Of a stretch of DNA of 30,621 nucleotides, positions 23,981-30,621 are shown piece after piece (the stretch's first letter is position 1; each line of letters starts with the position of its first letter). This DNA comes from DATAXI01 sp036266845. GTDB lineage: Bacteria > Verrucomicrobiota > Verrucomicrobiia > Chthoniobacterales > Chthoniobacteraceae. Location of the stretch: the NCBI GenBank assembly GCA_036266845.1, contig DATAXI010000223.1, positions 1 through 30,621 on the forward strand. The letters are read 5' to 3'. The notes beneath the pieces are model-generated. The model saw only the letters and a list, made by a program, of their open reading frames with translations. It was not told where the DNA came from and ran no database searches. The translations under genes were made by a program, and so were the position numbers.

Positions 23981-25017
23981 CTCCGCCCCGCGCAATCCGC
24001 CGCCAGACAGCCCGCCTGCTCGACTTTGCGATGTGCGTCCTGATGAACCGCATCCAGCGCCGGCACCGGCTCGATACCAGCAGCCGCGCCGCTCTGGAGG
24101 CCTATTTCGACGAGTGCGCCGCGCTCACTCCGCGCGATTTCTTCGACGCTCCGCCCATCGCCTCGCAGCCCGCCGCGGAGCCGCTGACCGGCGTCCCCAT
24201 GCTGCGGTGGCACACCCCGCGCCCCAGCGGTTACCCCGTCAATGACCACCCCTGCGCACTCCTCTTCCTGCCCCATCCCGGCGCGCCCACGGTCCTCATG
24301 CTCCATGCGCTCGCTTCCGCCGGCGATGAGGGCTACCGCCGCTGGGCAGCCCGCTTCAATGACGCCGGCTGGAACGCCTGTTTCATTCACCTTCCATACC
24401 ATTACTCCCGCGTCCCGCCCGGCTGCCGCAATGGCGAATTGGCAATCACCCCGGACCTCGTCCGCACCGGCCAGGGATTGCGCCAGGGCGTATCGGAGTT
24501 GCGCCAGCTCATGGCATGGCTCCGTGCCCGCGGGGTGGAAGAATTCGGACTCTGGGCCACCAGCTACGGCGGGTGGATCGGCGCCCTGCTGCTCGGCATC
24601 GAGCCCGATTTCCGCTTCGCCGTCCTCCAGACCCCCATCGTGAATGTCGAACACGCCATTTGGGAAAGCGCCACCGCCCGCCATTTGCGCTCGGAGCTGG
24701 TCCGCGCCGGCATCACTCAGGAGCTGGTGCGCCGCCATGAGCATCTCACCTTTCCCATGAAAATCCTGCCAGCCTGCGGCGCGGAGCGCGTCCTGCTCGC
24801 CTCCGGCCAATGGGATCGAATCGTCCTCCCGGAGGATGTCGCCGCGCTCCACCGCGCCTGGGCCGGCTCCGCAAGCATCACCGTGGAGCAGGGCCACTTC
24901 GGCTTCATTATGGCAGAGCGCTGCTTCGCCTGGCTTTTGGAAAAACGCTTCATTGGCGATGGCGCACTTCGGAAACCATCCCGGCAGAATTCCTGTGATC
25001 CATCCTCCCCCCCGTAA
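23977..25017 (+). CDS. Alpha/beta hydrolase, ABHD18-like
   Basis: 346 residues. The strand TVLMLHALASAGDEGY (105-120) holds an oxyanion-type HALAS segment, and the nucleophile Ser196 is in WATSYGGWIG, where the usual first Gly of GxSxG is Thr. A late His in VEQGHFGF would complete the triad. The overall layout recalls the ABHD18-like hydrolases, often called alpha/beta hydrolase family protein. It is likely a lipid esterase or lipase acting on products linked to the coupled PlsC-like enzyme, but this is inferred from the 4-base overlap. Substrate unknown. No signal peptide. Confidence 0.78.
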   Translation: MTPPRAIRRQTARLLDFAMCVLMNRIQRRHRLDTSSRAALEAYFDECAALTPRDFFDAPPIASQPAAEPLTGVPMLRWHTPRPSGYPVNDHPCALLFLPHPGAPTVLMLHALASAGDEGYRRWAARFNDAGWNACFIHLPYHYSRVPPGCRNGELAITPDLVRTGQGLRQGVSELRQLMAWLRARGVEEFGLWATSYGGWIGALLLGIEPDFRFAVLQTPIVNVEHAIWESATARHLRSELVRAGITQELVRRHEHLTFPMKILPACGAERVLLASGQWDRIVLPEDVAALHRAWAGSASITVEQGHFGFIMAERCFAWLLEKRFIGDGALRKPSRQNSCDPSSPP

Positions 25018-25077
25018 AACCCGGGTCTTCCTAATCGCTTGCAGCGGAGCCCCGGCCCATCTAATCAGTGGTCGCAC

Positions 25078-26268
25078 ATGTCTTTTCGCGATCTTGGCCT
25101 CTCGGATGAGGTTCTTCACGGTGTCCAGTCCATGGGCTATGTGGACCCCACGCCCATCCAGCTCCGTTCCTTTCCTCCCATCCTTGGCGGGCGCGATTTG
25201 ATCGCCTCCGCGCAGACCGGCACCGGCAAGACCGCCGCCTTCGCCCTCCCGCTCCTCACCCTCCTCGGTAAGCACCAGCTCCGCGTTCGCACCCTCGTCC
25301 TCGAGCCGACCCGCGAGCTTGCCGCCCAGGTCGAAACCGCCTTTCGCGATTACGCCCGCTTCAGCGATCTCAATATCGGCGTCATCTACGGCGGCGTCGG
25401 CTTCGGCGCCCAGCGCGAGATGCTCAAAAAAGGCCCCGATGTCATCGTCGCCACCCCCGGGCGCTTCATCGATTTCCTCGAAGGGCGCGAGATCGATATG
25501 TCCGGCCTCGGCCACCTCGTGCTCGATGAGATGGACCGTATGCTCGATATGGGCTTCATGCCCCAGGTGCGGAAAATCGTCGAGCGCTGCCCGAAAGAGC
25601 GCCAGACCATGCTCTTCTCCGCCACCATGCCCCCGGAGATCGAGCACATGACAAGCTGGGTCCTCAAGACCCCCGAGATCATCGAGATCGGCGCACGCCG
25701 CAGCCCCGCGGAAACCGTCAGCCACGCCCTCTACCCCGTTGCCCGCGAGCAGAAGTTCGACATCCTCCTCTCGCTGCTGGAAAAAACCGACTTCTACAGC
25801 GTCCTCATCTTCTGCCGCACCAAGGATGGCGCGGACCGCATCGCCCACCAGCTCAAAGAGGCCAAGCATTCCGTCGCCGTCCTCCACTCAAACCGCACCC
25901 AGCGCGAGCGCATGGATGCCCTCGAAGGCTTCAAATCCGGCAAGTACGAGATCATGGTCGCCACCGATATCGCCTCCCGCGGCATCGATATCGCCGGCGT
26001 CAGCCACGTCATCAATTACGACGTCCCCCAGCATCCCGAGGATTACGTCCACCGCATCGGCCGCACCGGTCGCGCCCAGCATATCGGCGACGCCTTCACC
26101 ATCATGACCGGCGAGGACGTGGACGAGGTAAACAAGATCGAGCACTTCATCGGCCAAAAAATCTCCCGCCTCAAAGTGGACGGCTTCGATTACCTCTACA
26201 CCGCCATGCTCGATAGCACCCCGCGCACCCCCATCCGCCGCGCCGGAGCCAAACGCCGGCGGAGGTAG
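25078..26268 (+). CDS. DEAD-box RNA helicase (RhlE-like), DEMD variant
   Basis: 396 residues from the ATG at 25078; an upstream in-frame start adds 13 residues without family resemblance. Motifs run in order: Q motif (Phe3, Gln28), Walker A SAQTGTGKT (44-52), PTRELAAQ, TPGR, Walker B DEMD in VLDEMDRMLDMGF instead of DEAD, SATMP, then in the second domain TDIASRGIDI and HRIGRTGR. The tail is basic (AGAKRRRR), as in RhlE-type proteins that bind RNA. It unwinds RNA duplexes in ribosome assembly or decay. It follows the hydrolase gene by 60 bases and may share its transcript. Confidence 0.93.
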   Translation: MSFRDLGLSDEVLHGVQSMGYVDPTPIQLRSFPPILGGRDLIASAQTGTGKTAAFALPLLTLLGKHQLRVRTLVLEPTRELAAQVETAFRDYARFSDLNIGVIYGGVGFGAQREMLKKGPDVIVATPGRFIDFLEGREIDMSGLGHLVLDEMDRMLDMGFMPQVRKIVERCPKERQTMLFSATMPPEIEHMTSWVLKTPEIIEIGARRSPAETVSHALYPVAREQKFDILLSLLEKTDFYSVLIFCRTKDGADRIAHQLKEAKHSVAVLHSNRTQRERMDALEGFKSGKYEIMVATDIASRGIDIAGVSHVINYDVPQHPEDYVHRIGRTGRAQHIGDAFTIMTGEDVDEVNKIEHFIGQKISRLKVDGFDYLYTAMLDSTPRTPIRRAGAKRRRR

Positions 26269-26313
26269 AGTCCGGGCATCGGGATTGTTTTTCCCGTATT
26301 GGGGGAGTAAGGT

Positions 26314-26727
26314 TTGCGTGTGACCGCTTCTACCGTTCACGAGTTTGGACAGCCTCCGAACCCCCGTCGGCTCGTCGCGGCTTTTCCCGCCGGAATCGTG
26401 ATTGCATTGTCGTTCTCCAGTATATTTTTCCAATGGCACGTTGTTGGGAAGATTCGTCAGGTTTATCACGATGTCCTCCCCGGGGATGCATTGATCCCTT
26501 TCCCGAGCCGCTTGGTGCTCGATCATTCCGCGCTCTTTATCCTGATCGGGATTGCCTTTATGATCGCCGCCATCAATTGCTTGCGGATCGCAAATCGCAG
26601 ACAGCTTGGTCTTGTTTGGTTTGTTTTGATCGCGGGCTCTTTTCTGATGCTCTGCTTCCAGATTATAGTACTGATGATGCCATTGATAGGGGATATTCAG
26701 GGCATGCGGCCCGGTGTTTCAAATTGA
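26314..26727 (+). CDS. Small membrane protein of unknown function
   Basis: 137 residues from a TTG at 26314, six bases after GGGGGAG; a GTG at 26320 is an alternative. Three hydrophobic segments are visible: about 21-40 (LVAAFPAGIVIALSFSSIFF), about 73-90 and about 98-124. The loop between the first two carries VYHDVLPGDALIPFPSR. No family is recognised. The gene uses less GC-biased codons than its neighbours, as does the next pair, which may mean acquired DNA. Confidence 0.6.
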   Translation: MRVTASTVHEFGQPPNPRRLVAAFPAGIVIALSFSSIFFQWHVVGKIRQVYHDVLPGDALIPFPSRLVLDHSALFILIGIAFMIAAINCLRIANRRQLGLVWFVLIAGSFLMLCFQIIVLMMPLIGDIQGMRPGVSN

Positions 26728-26776
26728 CCGGCGGAACGGCTTGCTCCAGCCGCGATCACGGTCTAGGGTTCTGCTC

Positions 26777-26989
26777 GTGAGCGCCTCAGAAATTCAGGAA
26801 ACAGTCGCCCGCCTCGATAGGGAAGAGCGGCTCCAGATGCTGGAAGCATTGTCCGAAGCAATGCAAAAGGACGAACCAGACTCCCCGGCATGGCACGGTG
26901 ATATCCTGGCGGAACGCCTCGCTAAAGTGGAGTCAGGCAATGCCACATTTTTCACCCTTGAGGAACTAAAGAAGCGATTTGGTCGGTGA
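26777..26989 (+). CDS. Addiction-module antitoxin-like protein (TIGR02574-type)
   Basis: 70 residues from a GTG at 26777; an ATG at 26714 would add 21 residues that do not match the family. The core LDREERLQMLEALSEAM followed by WHGDILAERLAKVESG and EELKKRF is the pattern of the small antitoxins whose partner is a RelE/ParE-type toxin. It should bind and neutralise the toxin and probably repress its own promoter. The stop overlaps the toxin's GTG start (GTGA). The toxin gene after it is broken, so this antitoxin may have no partner. Confidence 0.75.
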   Translation: MSASEIQETVARLDREERLQMLEALSEAMQKDEPDSPAWHGDILAERLAKVESGNATFFTLEELKKRFGR

Positions 26990-27292
26990 GTTCTATTGTT
27001 GTATTGGCGGATGCCGACTCGGACCTCGCAAAAGGCCGGATTTTCTACAACGATTTGCAGTTGGGGCTCGGAGAGTATTTCTTCGATTCGAGATTCGATA
27101 TACACTGACTTACTCTTACTGGAACGTTTTCAGGGAATTCACTCCCTCCACTTTGCTTTTCATCGGATGCTTTCGAAGCGATTTCCATTTGGCATCGATT
27201 ACCGCAAGCACGACGATTTAATCGAAGTATTCGCGGTGCTCGATTTGCTCCGAAATCCAAATTGGATTCGCAAGGAGTTTCGCGGAAGGTAA
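26986..27292 (+). pseudogene. RelE/ParE-type toxin gene, frameshifted
   Basis: From the GTG at 26986 the frame reads a normal ParE/RelE start (SSIVVLADADSDLAKGRIFY, then GLGEYFFDS) and stops at TGA after 41 residues. The family's second half (YTDLLLLERFQGIH, then HRMLSKRFPFGIDYRK and WIRKEF) continues in the next frame to the stop at 27290-27292. The slip lies near 27090-27100, where GATTCG occurs twice as GATTCGAGATTCG, so one extra base would explain it. The joined product would be about 100 residues, the family's usual length. Read literally, the gene cannot make full toxin. A sequencing or assembly error remains possible. Confidence 0.8.
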
Positions 27293-27300
27293 CGCAGCAA

Positions 27301-29142
27301 ATGCAATTGCTCGCCCCGCTCAAGCAACACTTCGGCTTCGATTCCTTCCGCCCCAAGCAGGAGGAGATCATCCGCGCCACCCTCGCGGGCCGCGATGTCT
27401 TCGCCCTTCTCCCCACCGGCGGCGGCAAGTCCCTCTGCTTCCAGCTTCCCGCCGTCATGGAAGACGGCCTCACCATCGTCGTCTCCCCGCTCATCGCGCT
27501 GATGAAAGACCAGGTCGATGCCCTCCATCTCGCGGGCATCTCCGCCACATTCCTCAATTCCACCCTCGGCGGCCCCGAGGCCAAGTCCCGCCTCCGCTCC
27601 CTTTACGCAGGCCAGTTCCGCATGCTCTACACCGCCCCGGAGCGCCTTATGATGCCCGGCTTCCTGGATCGCGCCGAGTCCTGGAACCTCCGCCGCATCG
27701 TGGTCGATGAGGCCCATTGCATCTCCGAGTGGGGGCACGATTTCCGGCCCGAGTATCGCCAGCTCGGCGCATTGCGCGAGCGCTTCCCGGGCGTGCCCAT
27801 CATGGCCCTCACCGCCACCGCCACAGGCCGCGTCCGCGAGGATATCGGGCAGCATCTTCACCTGGCAGATCCCGCCATCGTCATCGGCAGCTTCAATCGC
27901 CAGAACCTCACCTACCGCGTCCTTACCAAAGACAAGCCTTACCGTCAGGTGCTCGATTTCCTCCGCTCCCGCCCCGGCGAGAGCGGCATCATCTATTGCT
28001 CCAGCCGCAAGGGAGCCGAGTCCCTCGCCGAAAAACTCAGCGCCGATAAAATCCGCGCCCGCCCTTACCATGCCGGCCTCGCCGCGGAAGAGCGAGCGCG
28101 CAACCAGGAGCATTTCCTCCGCGACCACGTCCAGGTCATCTGCGCCACCATCGCCTTCGGCATGGGCATCAATAAACCCAACGTCCGCTTTGTCATCCAT
28201 TACGATCTCCCGAAAAATCCCGAAGGCTATTACCAGGAAACAGGCCGCGCCGGACGCGATGGCCTGCCCGCCGAGTGTCTGCTCCTCTTCTCCGCGGGCG
28301 ACGTCGCAAAGCAGATCAGCTTCATCGATGAAAAGACCAACGAACGCGAGCGCCAGATCGCCGGCGATCAACTCCGCCAGATGGTCCATTACTCGGAAAC
28401 CTCCGGCTGTCGCCGCCGCTGGATGCTCGATTATTTTGGCGAAACCCTCGATGCCGAAAACTGCCAGGCTTGCGACAATTGCCTCACTCCCCGCGAGACT
28501 TTCGACGGCACCATCCTCGCCCAAAAACTTCTCTCCTGCGTCTATCGCATCCGGCAAAAAACCGGCTTCACCTTCGGCCTCAATCACGTGGTGGAAGTCC
28601 TCACCGGCGGCGATTCCGAAACCATCCGCAAATGGGGCCACGAGCAAATCTCCGCCTACGGCATCGGCCGCGATATCAAACGCCCCGAGTGGCAGGCCTA
28701 TGGCCGCGAGCTCATCCGCCTCGGCCTCCTCGATCAACAGCCCGGCAAATTCGTCACCGTCGATCTCTCCCCCCAGGGCATCGAAGCCCTCCGCTCCCGC
28801 AGGCCCATCACACTCACCCGCTACATCCCCGCAAAAAGCGGCAAAGATTCCTCCGGCGATTCGCGCGAGCCCCGCCGCCGCGCCACCCCCGCCGGCGCCA
28901 TCCCATGCGATGAAGTCCTCTTCGACCGCCTGAAAAAACTCCGCCGCACCATCGCCGATGAGCGCAACGTAGCCGCCTTCATCATCTTCTCAGACGTCAC
29001 CCTCCGCGAGATCGCCGCCCGCCTCCCCACCACCCTCGAAGCCTTCAGCACCATCCCCGGCGTAGGCGCCGTAAAACTGGCCGATTTCGGACGCACCTTC
29101 ATAGAAGAAGTCGCCGCCCACCAAGCCCGAAACGCCGCGTGA
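27301..29142 (+). CDS. recQ: ATP-dependent DNA helicase RecQ
   Basis: 613 residues from the ATG at 27301; an upstream start at 27262 lies within the broken toxin frame. It unwinds DNA 3' to 5' in recombination and repair. Motifs: PTGGGKS (38-44), DEAH (136-139) in VVDEAHCISEWGHDFRP, and GMGINKPNVRFVIHYDLP with the QETGRAGRDG motif VI (312-321). The RecQ zinc site has Cys370, Cys388, Cys391 and Cys394. The winged-helix RQC region follows, and an HRDC-type domain closes the protein (about 540-605; LFDRLKKLRRTIADE to IPGVGAVKLADFG). A short Ala-rich tail ends in the CCGCGTGAG sequence repeated downstream. Confidence 0.95.
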   Translation: MQLLAPLKQHFGFDSFRPKQEEIIRATLAGRDVFALLPTGGGKSLCFQLPAVMEDGLTIVVSPLIALMKDQVDALHLAGISATFLNSTLGGPEAKSRLRSLYAGQFRMLYTAPERLMMPGFLDRAESWNLRRIVVDEAHCISEWGHDFRPEYRQLGALRERFPGVPIMALTATATGRVREDIGQHLHLADPAIVIGSFNRQNLTYRVLTKDKPYRQVLDFLRSRPGESGIIYCSSRKGAESLAEKLSADKIRARPYHAGLAAEERARNQEHFLRDHVQVICATIAFGMGINKPNVRFVIHYDLPKNPEGYYQETGRAGRDGLPAECLLLFSAGDVAKQISFIDEKTNERERQIAGDQLRQMVHYSETSGCRRRWMLDYFGETLDAENCQACDNCLTPRETFDGTILAQKLLSCVYRIRQKTGFTFGLNHVVEVLTGGDSETIRKWGHEQISAYGIGRDIKRPEWQAYGRELIRLGLLDQQPGKFVTVDLSPQGIEALRSRRPITLTRYIPAKSGKDSSGDSREPRRRATPAGAIPCDEVLFDRLKKLRRTIADERNVAAFIIFSDVTLREIAARLPTTLEAFSTIPGVGAVKLADFGRTFIEEVAAHQARNAA

Positions 29143-29163
29143 GGCGGACCCAGAACTCAATTC

Positions 29164-29212
29164 ACCGCGTGAGATTACCGCGTGAGATTACCGCGTGAGA
29201 TTACCGCGTGAG
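29164..29212 (+). repeat. Tandem array of a 13-bp unit after recQ
   Basis: ACCGCGTGAGATT occurs three times exactly without spacer (29164-29176, 29177-29189, 29190-29202), and a fourth partial copy covers its first 10 bases (29203-29212). The core CCGCGTGAG also spans the recQ stop codon at 29135-29143, so the array may have grown from the gene's end by slippage. Confidence 0.9.
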
Positions 29213-29223
29213 GCCGCACCCCC

Positions 29224-29322
29224 GCGAACCCAACAGGTTCGCATATCGTTAGCCGGGGGTCGAGCCCAAAGGGCGACACCCCCGGACAACGCCCCCGAAA
29301 CGCCACGATCCTGAAGGGATCG
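29224..29322. repeat. Triple-hairpin palindromic element
   Basis: Three inverted repeats follow each other. GCGAACC/GGTTCGC (29224-29230 with 29236-29242) has a five-base loop. CCGGGGGT/ACCCCCGG (29253-29260 with 29278-29285) encloses a GCCC-AAA-GGGC inner stem. CGATCC/GGATCG (29306-29311 with 29317-29322) has a five-base loop. The order resembles dispersed repeats I vaguely recall from Planctomycetes and Verrucomicrobia genomes, but I cannot confirm that here. The following 29323-29513 shows no gene I can support; TTGAAC at 29461 is a possible -35 box for the ABC genes. Confidence 0.65.
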
Positions 29323-29513
29323 AAGAGCCCTCATGAAATATCCGCCTGAAGCCTTCGCGCCCACTCCATCGCCGTCCGAAAAACCGCCGTCAGACCTGGG
29401 CGCAATCCTGCTTCCACCGCATGCTACTCCCCACGGCGCGAGGCCGTTTCAATAAAACTCTTGAACGAATTCCCACCCCATGCAGTCTAAGTCTCCCCAT
29501 TGTCCGAGAATCC

Positions 29514-30449
29514 GTGATTAAAGTCGAAAACCTCACCAAGCGCTACGCGGGCTTCACCGCGATTAACAACATCTCCTTTGAAGTAGGGAAGGGCGAGATC
29601 GTCGGCTTTCTGGGCCCCAACGGCGCCGGAAAGAGTACGACGATGCGCATTCTTTCCAGCTTCATGCCTGCCACTTCCGGACGCGCCTCCATCGCGGGGT
29701 TCGACGTCTTCGAGAAGTCGCTGGAAGCCAGGACTCACCTCGGCTATATGCCGGAAAACGTGCCGCTTTACGTGGATATGCGCGTCACGGAATACCTCGT
29801 CTATCGCGCCGAACTCAAAGGCGTGACCGGACGGCGGCTCAAGGAAAGAGTGGGCGACGTGAAGGAACTTTGCGGCCTCAAGGAAGTGGAGAACCGCATC
29901 ATCAACACTCTCTCAAAAGGCTACCGCCAGCGCGTCGGCCTCGCCGATGCCCTCGTCCATGAGCCCGATCTGCTCATCCTCGACGAGCCCACCATCGGCC
30001 TCGATCCCAACCAGATTCGCCAGGTGCGCGAGCTCATCAAGAACCTCGGCAAGCACCACACCATTCTTCTTTCCACCCACATCCTGCCGGAGGTCGAGGC
30101 CACCTGCTCCCGCGTCATCATCATCAATCGCGGCCGCATCGAGGCCTCCGATACCCCCGATAATCTCCGCCGCCAGTTGCGCGGCGCCGGCGGCATTCGG
30201 CTGGAGGCCGCTCCGGGCGCGGACGATGCCCCGGGGCAATTGCAAAAAATCGTGGGCGTCAAGGACGTCAGCATCCAGGAGGAAGACGGGGAGTGGAAAC
30301 GCTTCCTCATTCGCGCCGATGCCAATGCGGACCTCCGCGAGGAGGTTTTCCGCCTCGCGTCGGACCGCAAATGGCGCGTCCGCGAGCTCTCCCAGCGCGG
30401 CGCGACGCTCGAAGACGTCTTCGTCGAAATCACCCACAACGACGCCTGA
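29514..30449 (+). CDS. ABC transporter ATP-binding protein (GldA/NosF-like)
   Basis: About 311 residues from the GTG at 29514, preferred over 29421 because the family starts at MIKVENLTKRY. Walker A GPNGAGKST is at 34-42, the signature NTLSKGYRQRVG near 130, and Walker B LLILDEPTIGLDP follows, with the switch His in LLSTHILPEVE. The C-terminal domain ends EDVFVEITHNDA, the pattern of ABC-2-type exporters. It should power export or membrane remodelling by the permease encoded next, 16 bases downstream. GldA/GldF-type systems are known from gliding bacteria but occur widely without gliding, so gliding is not claimed. Confidence 0.92.
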   Translation: MIKVENLTKRYAGFTAINNISFEVGKGEIVGFLGPNGAGKSTTMRILSSFMPATSGRASIAGFDVFEKSLEARTHLGYMPENVPLYVDMRVTEYLVYRAELKGVTGRRLKERVGDVKELCGLKEVENRIINTLSKGYRQRVGLADALVHEPDLLILDEPTIGLDPNQIRQVRELIKNLGKHHTILLSTHILPEVEATCSRVIIINRGRIEASDTPDNLRRQLRGAGGIRLEAAPGADDAPGQLQKIVGVKDVSIQEEDGEWKRFLIRADANADLREEVFRLASDRKWRVRELSQRGATLEDVFVEITHNDA

Positions 30450-30465
30450 TCATCCCCTTTTGCCT

Positions 30466-30621
30466 ATGCTCAAGTTTTTCACTCTTCTGGGGCGCGAGGT
30501 GAAGTCATTCTTCTACTCGCCCATCGCCTACGTGGTGATGTGCTTCTTCCTCTTTCTCACCGGGTTTTCCTTTTACATCGGCGTCTCGCTCCTCGATCGC
30601 GGCCCGACGGATGTCACGGTG
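30466..30621 (+). CDS. ABC-2 type permease (GldF-like), 5' part only
   Basis: The window ends within this gene; 52 codons are visible from the ATG at 30466. The start MLKFFTLLGREVKSFFYSPI followed by the first membrane helix (AYVVMCFFLFLTGFSFYIG) is typical of GldF/ABC-2 permease subunits. It lies 16 bases after the ATPase gene and would form the membrane part of the same transporter. A later auxiliary GldG-like gene would be expected beyond the window. Confidence 0.85.
   Translation, partial: MLKFFTLLGREVKSFFYSPIAYVVMCFFLFLTGFSFYIGVSLLDRGPTDVTV

Noticed and set aside
23887..25887. Minus-strand open frame of 666 codons across the hydrolase and helicase genes
   Set aside because: It spans two genes with clear motifs on the plus strand; its Gly/Ala/Glu/Asp-rich content is that of an antisense shadow.
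26986..27292. Programmed ribosomal frameshift in the toxin gene
   Set aside because: No slippery heptamer or downstream stem was seen, and this toxin family does not use frameshifting. A mutation or read error is simpler.
27199..28737. Minus-strand open frame of 512 codons opposite recQ
   Set aside because: The plus strand carries all RecQ motifs.
29164..29212. CRISPR array
   Set aside because: The 13-bp units abut with no spacers and there are no cas genes in the window.

Overview
The window looks like chromosomal DNA from a GC-rich Verrucomicrobiota bacterium, probably of the Chthoniobacter/Terrimicrobium type. The strongest clue is the first gene, whose C-terminus matches my recall of the Verru_Chthon cassette protein A family, known mainly from that phylum. 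Supporting clues are a GntR-LacI hybrid regulator, a DUF5703-type secreted hydrolase, GH38 and GH71/99-like enzymes, and a GldA/GldF-like ABC pair. Placement below phylum is inference. No rRNA, tRNA, CRISPR array or intact insertion sequence was seen.

Layout. (1) 1-2154 (+): 3' end of a Verru_Chthon cassette A gene, translationally coupled to a secreted protein of unknown function. (2) 2220-2298: two perfect hairpins between convergent genes. (3) 2519-10975: carbohydrate locus. Two minus-strand hydrolase genes (GH38 mannosidase-like and secreted GH71/99-like) lie divergent from a GntR-LacI regulator, which is followed by a large secreted DUF5703/GH95-like protein with a discoidin-like C-terminus. 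(4) 11175-14759 (+): a YfhO-family membrane protein and a 3-hydroxyisobutyrate-dehydrogenase-family oxidoreductase. (5) 14833-17941 (-): an RNB exoribonuclease 4 nt upstream of a thiamine-diphosphate 2-oxoacid decarboxylase. (6) 18039-19789 (+): a small membrane-anchored protein coupled to a GT-C-like polytopic protein. (7) 19830-22289 (-): a LytS-type kinase, a LytTR response regulator and a Q/A-rich secreted protein, all overlapping. (8) 22436-23135 (-): two very small genes with strong ribosome-binding sites and intrinsic terminators. (9) 23276-26268 (+): PlsC-like acyltransferase, coupled alpha/beta hydrolase and a DEAD-box helicase with a DEMD motif. (10) 26314-27292 (+): a less GC-rich patch with a small membrane protein and a toxin-antitoxin pair whose toxin gene is frameshifted. 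(11) 27301-29142 (+): recQ, followed by a 13-bp tandem array and a triple-hairpin element. (12) 29514-30621 (+): ABC ATPase and the start of its permease.

How they fit. The hydrolases and regulator suggest uptake-independent breakdown of an alpha-linked, possibly mannose-containing glycan, with the GH71/99-like and DUF5703 enzymes exported and the GH38 enzyme lacking a clear signal peptide. The LytS/LytTR operon is a self-contained signalling unit with an exported partner. The remainder is housekeeping (RecQ, DEAD-box helicase, PlsC, RNase). The least explained items are the Q/A-rich exported protein, the two small proteins, the DUF5703 enzyme, the small membrane partner of the GT-C protein, and the repeats after recQ. 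No single obviously new defence or mobile system is evident.
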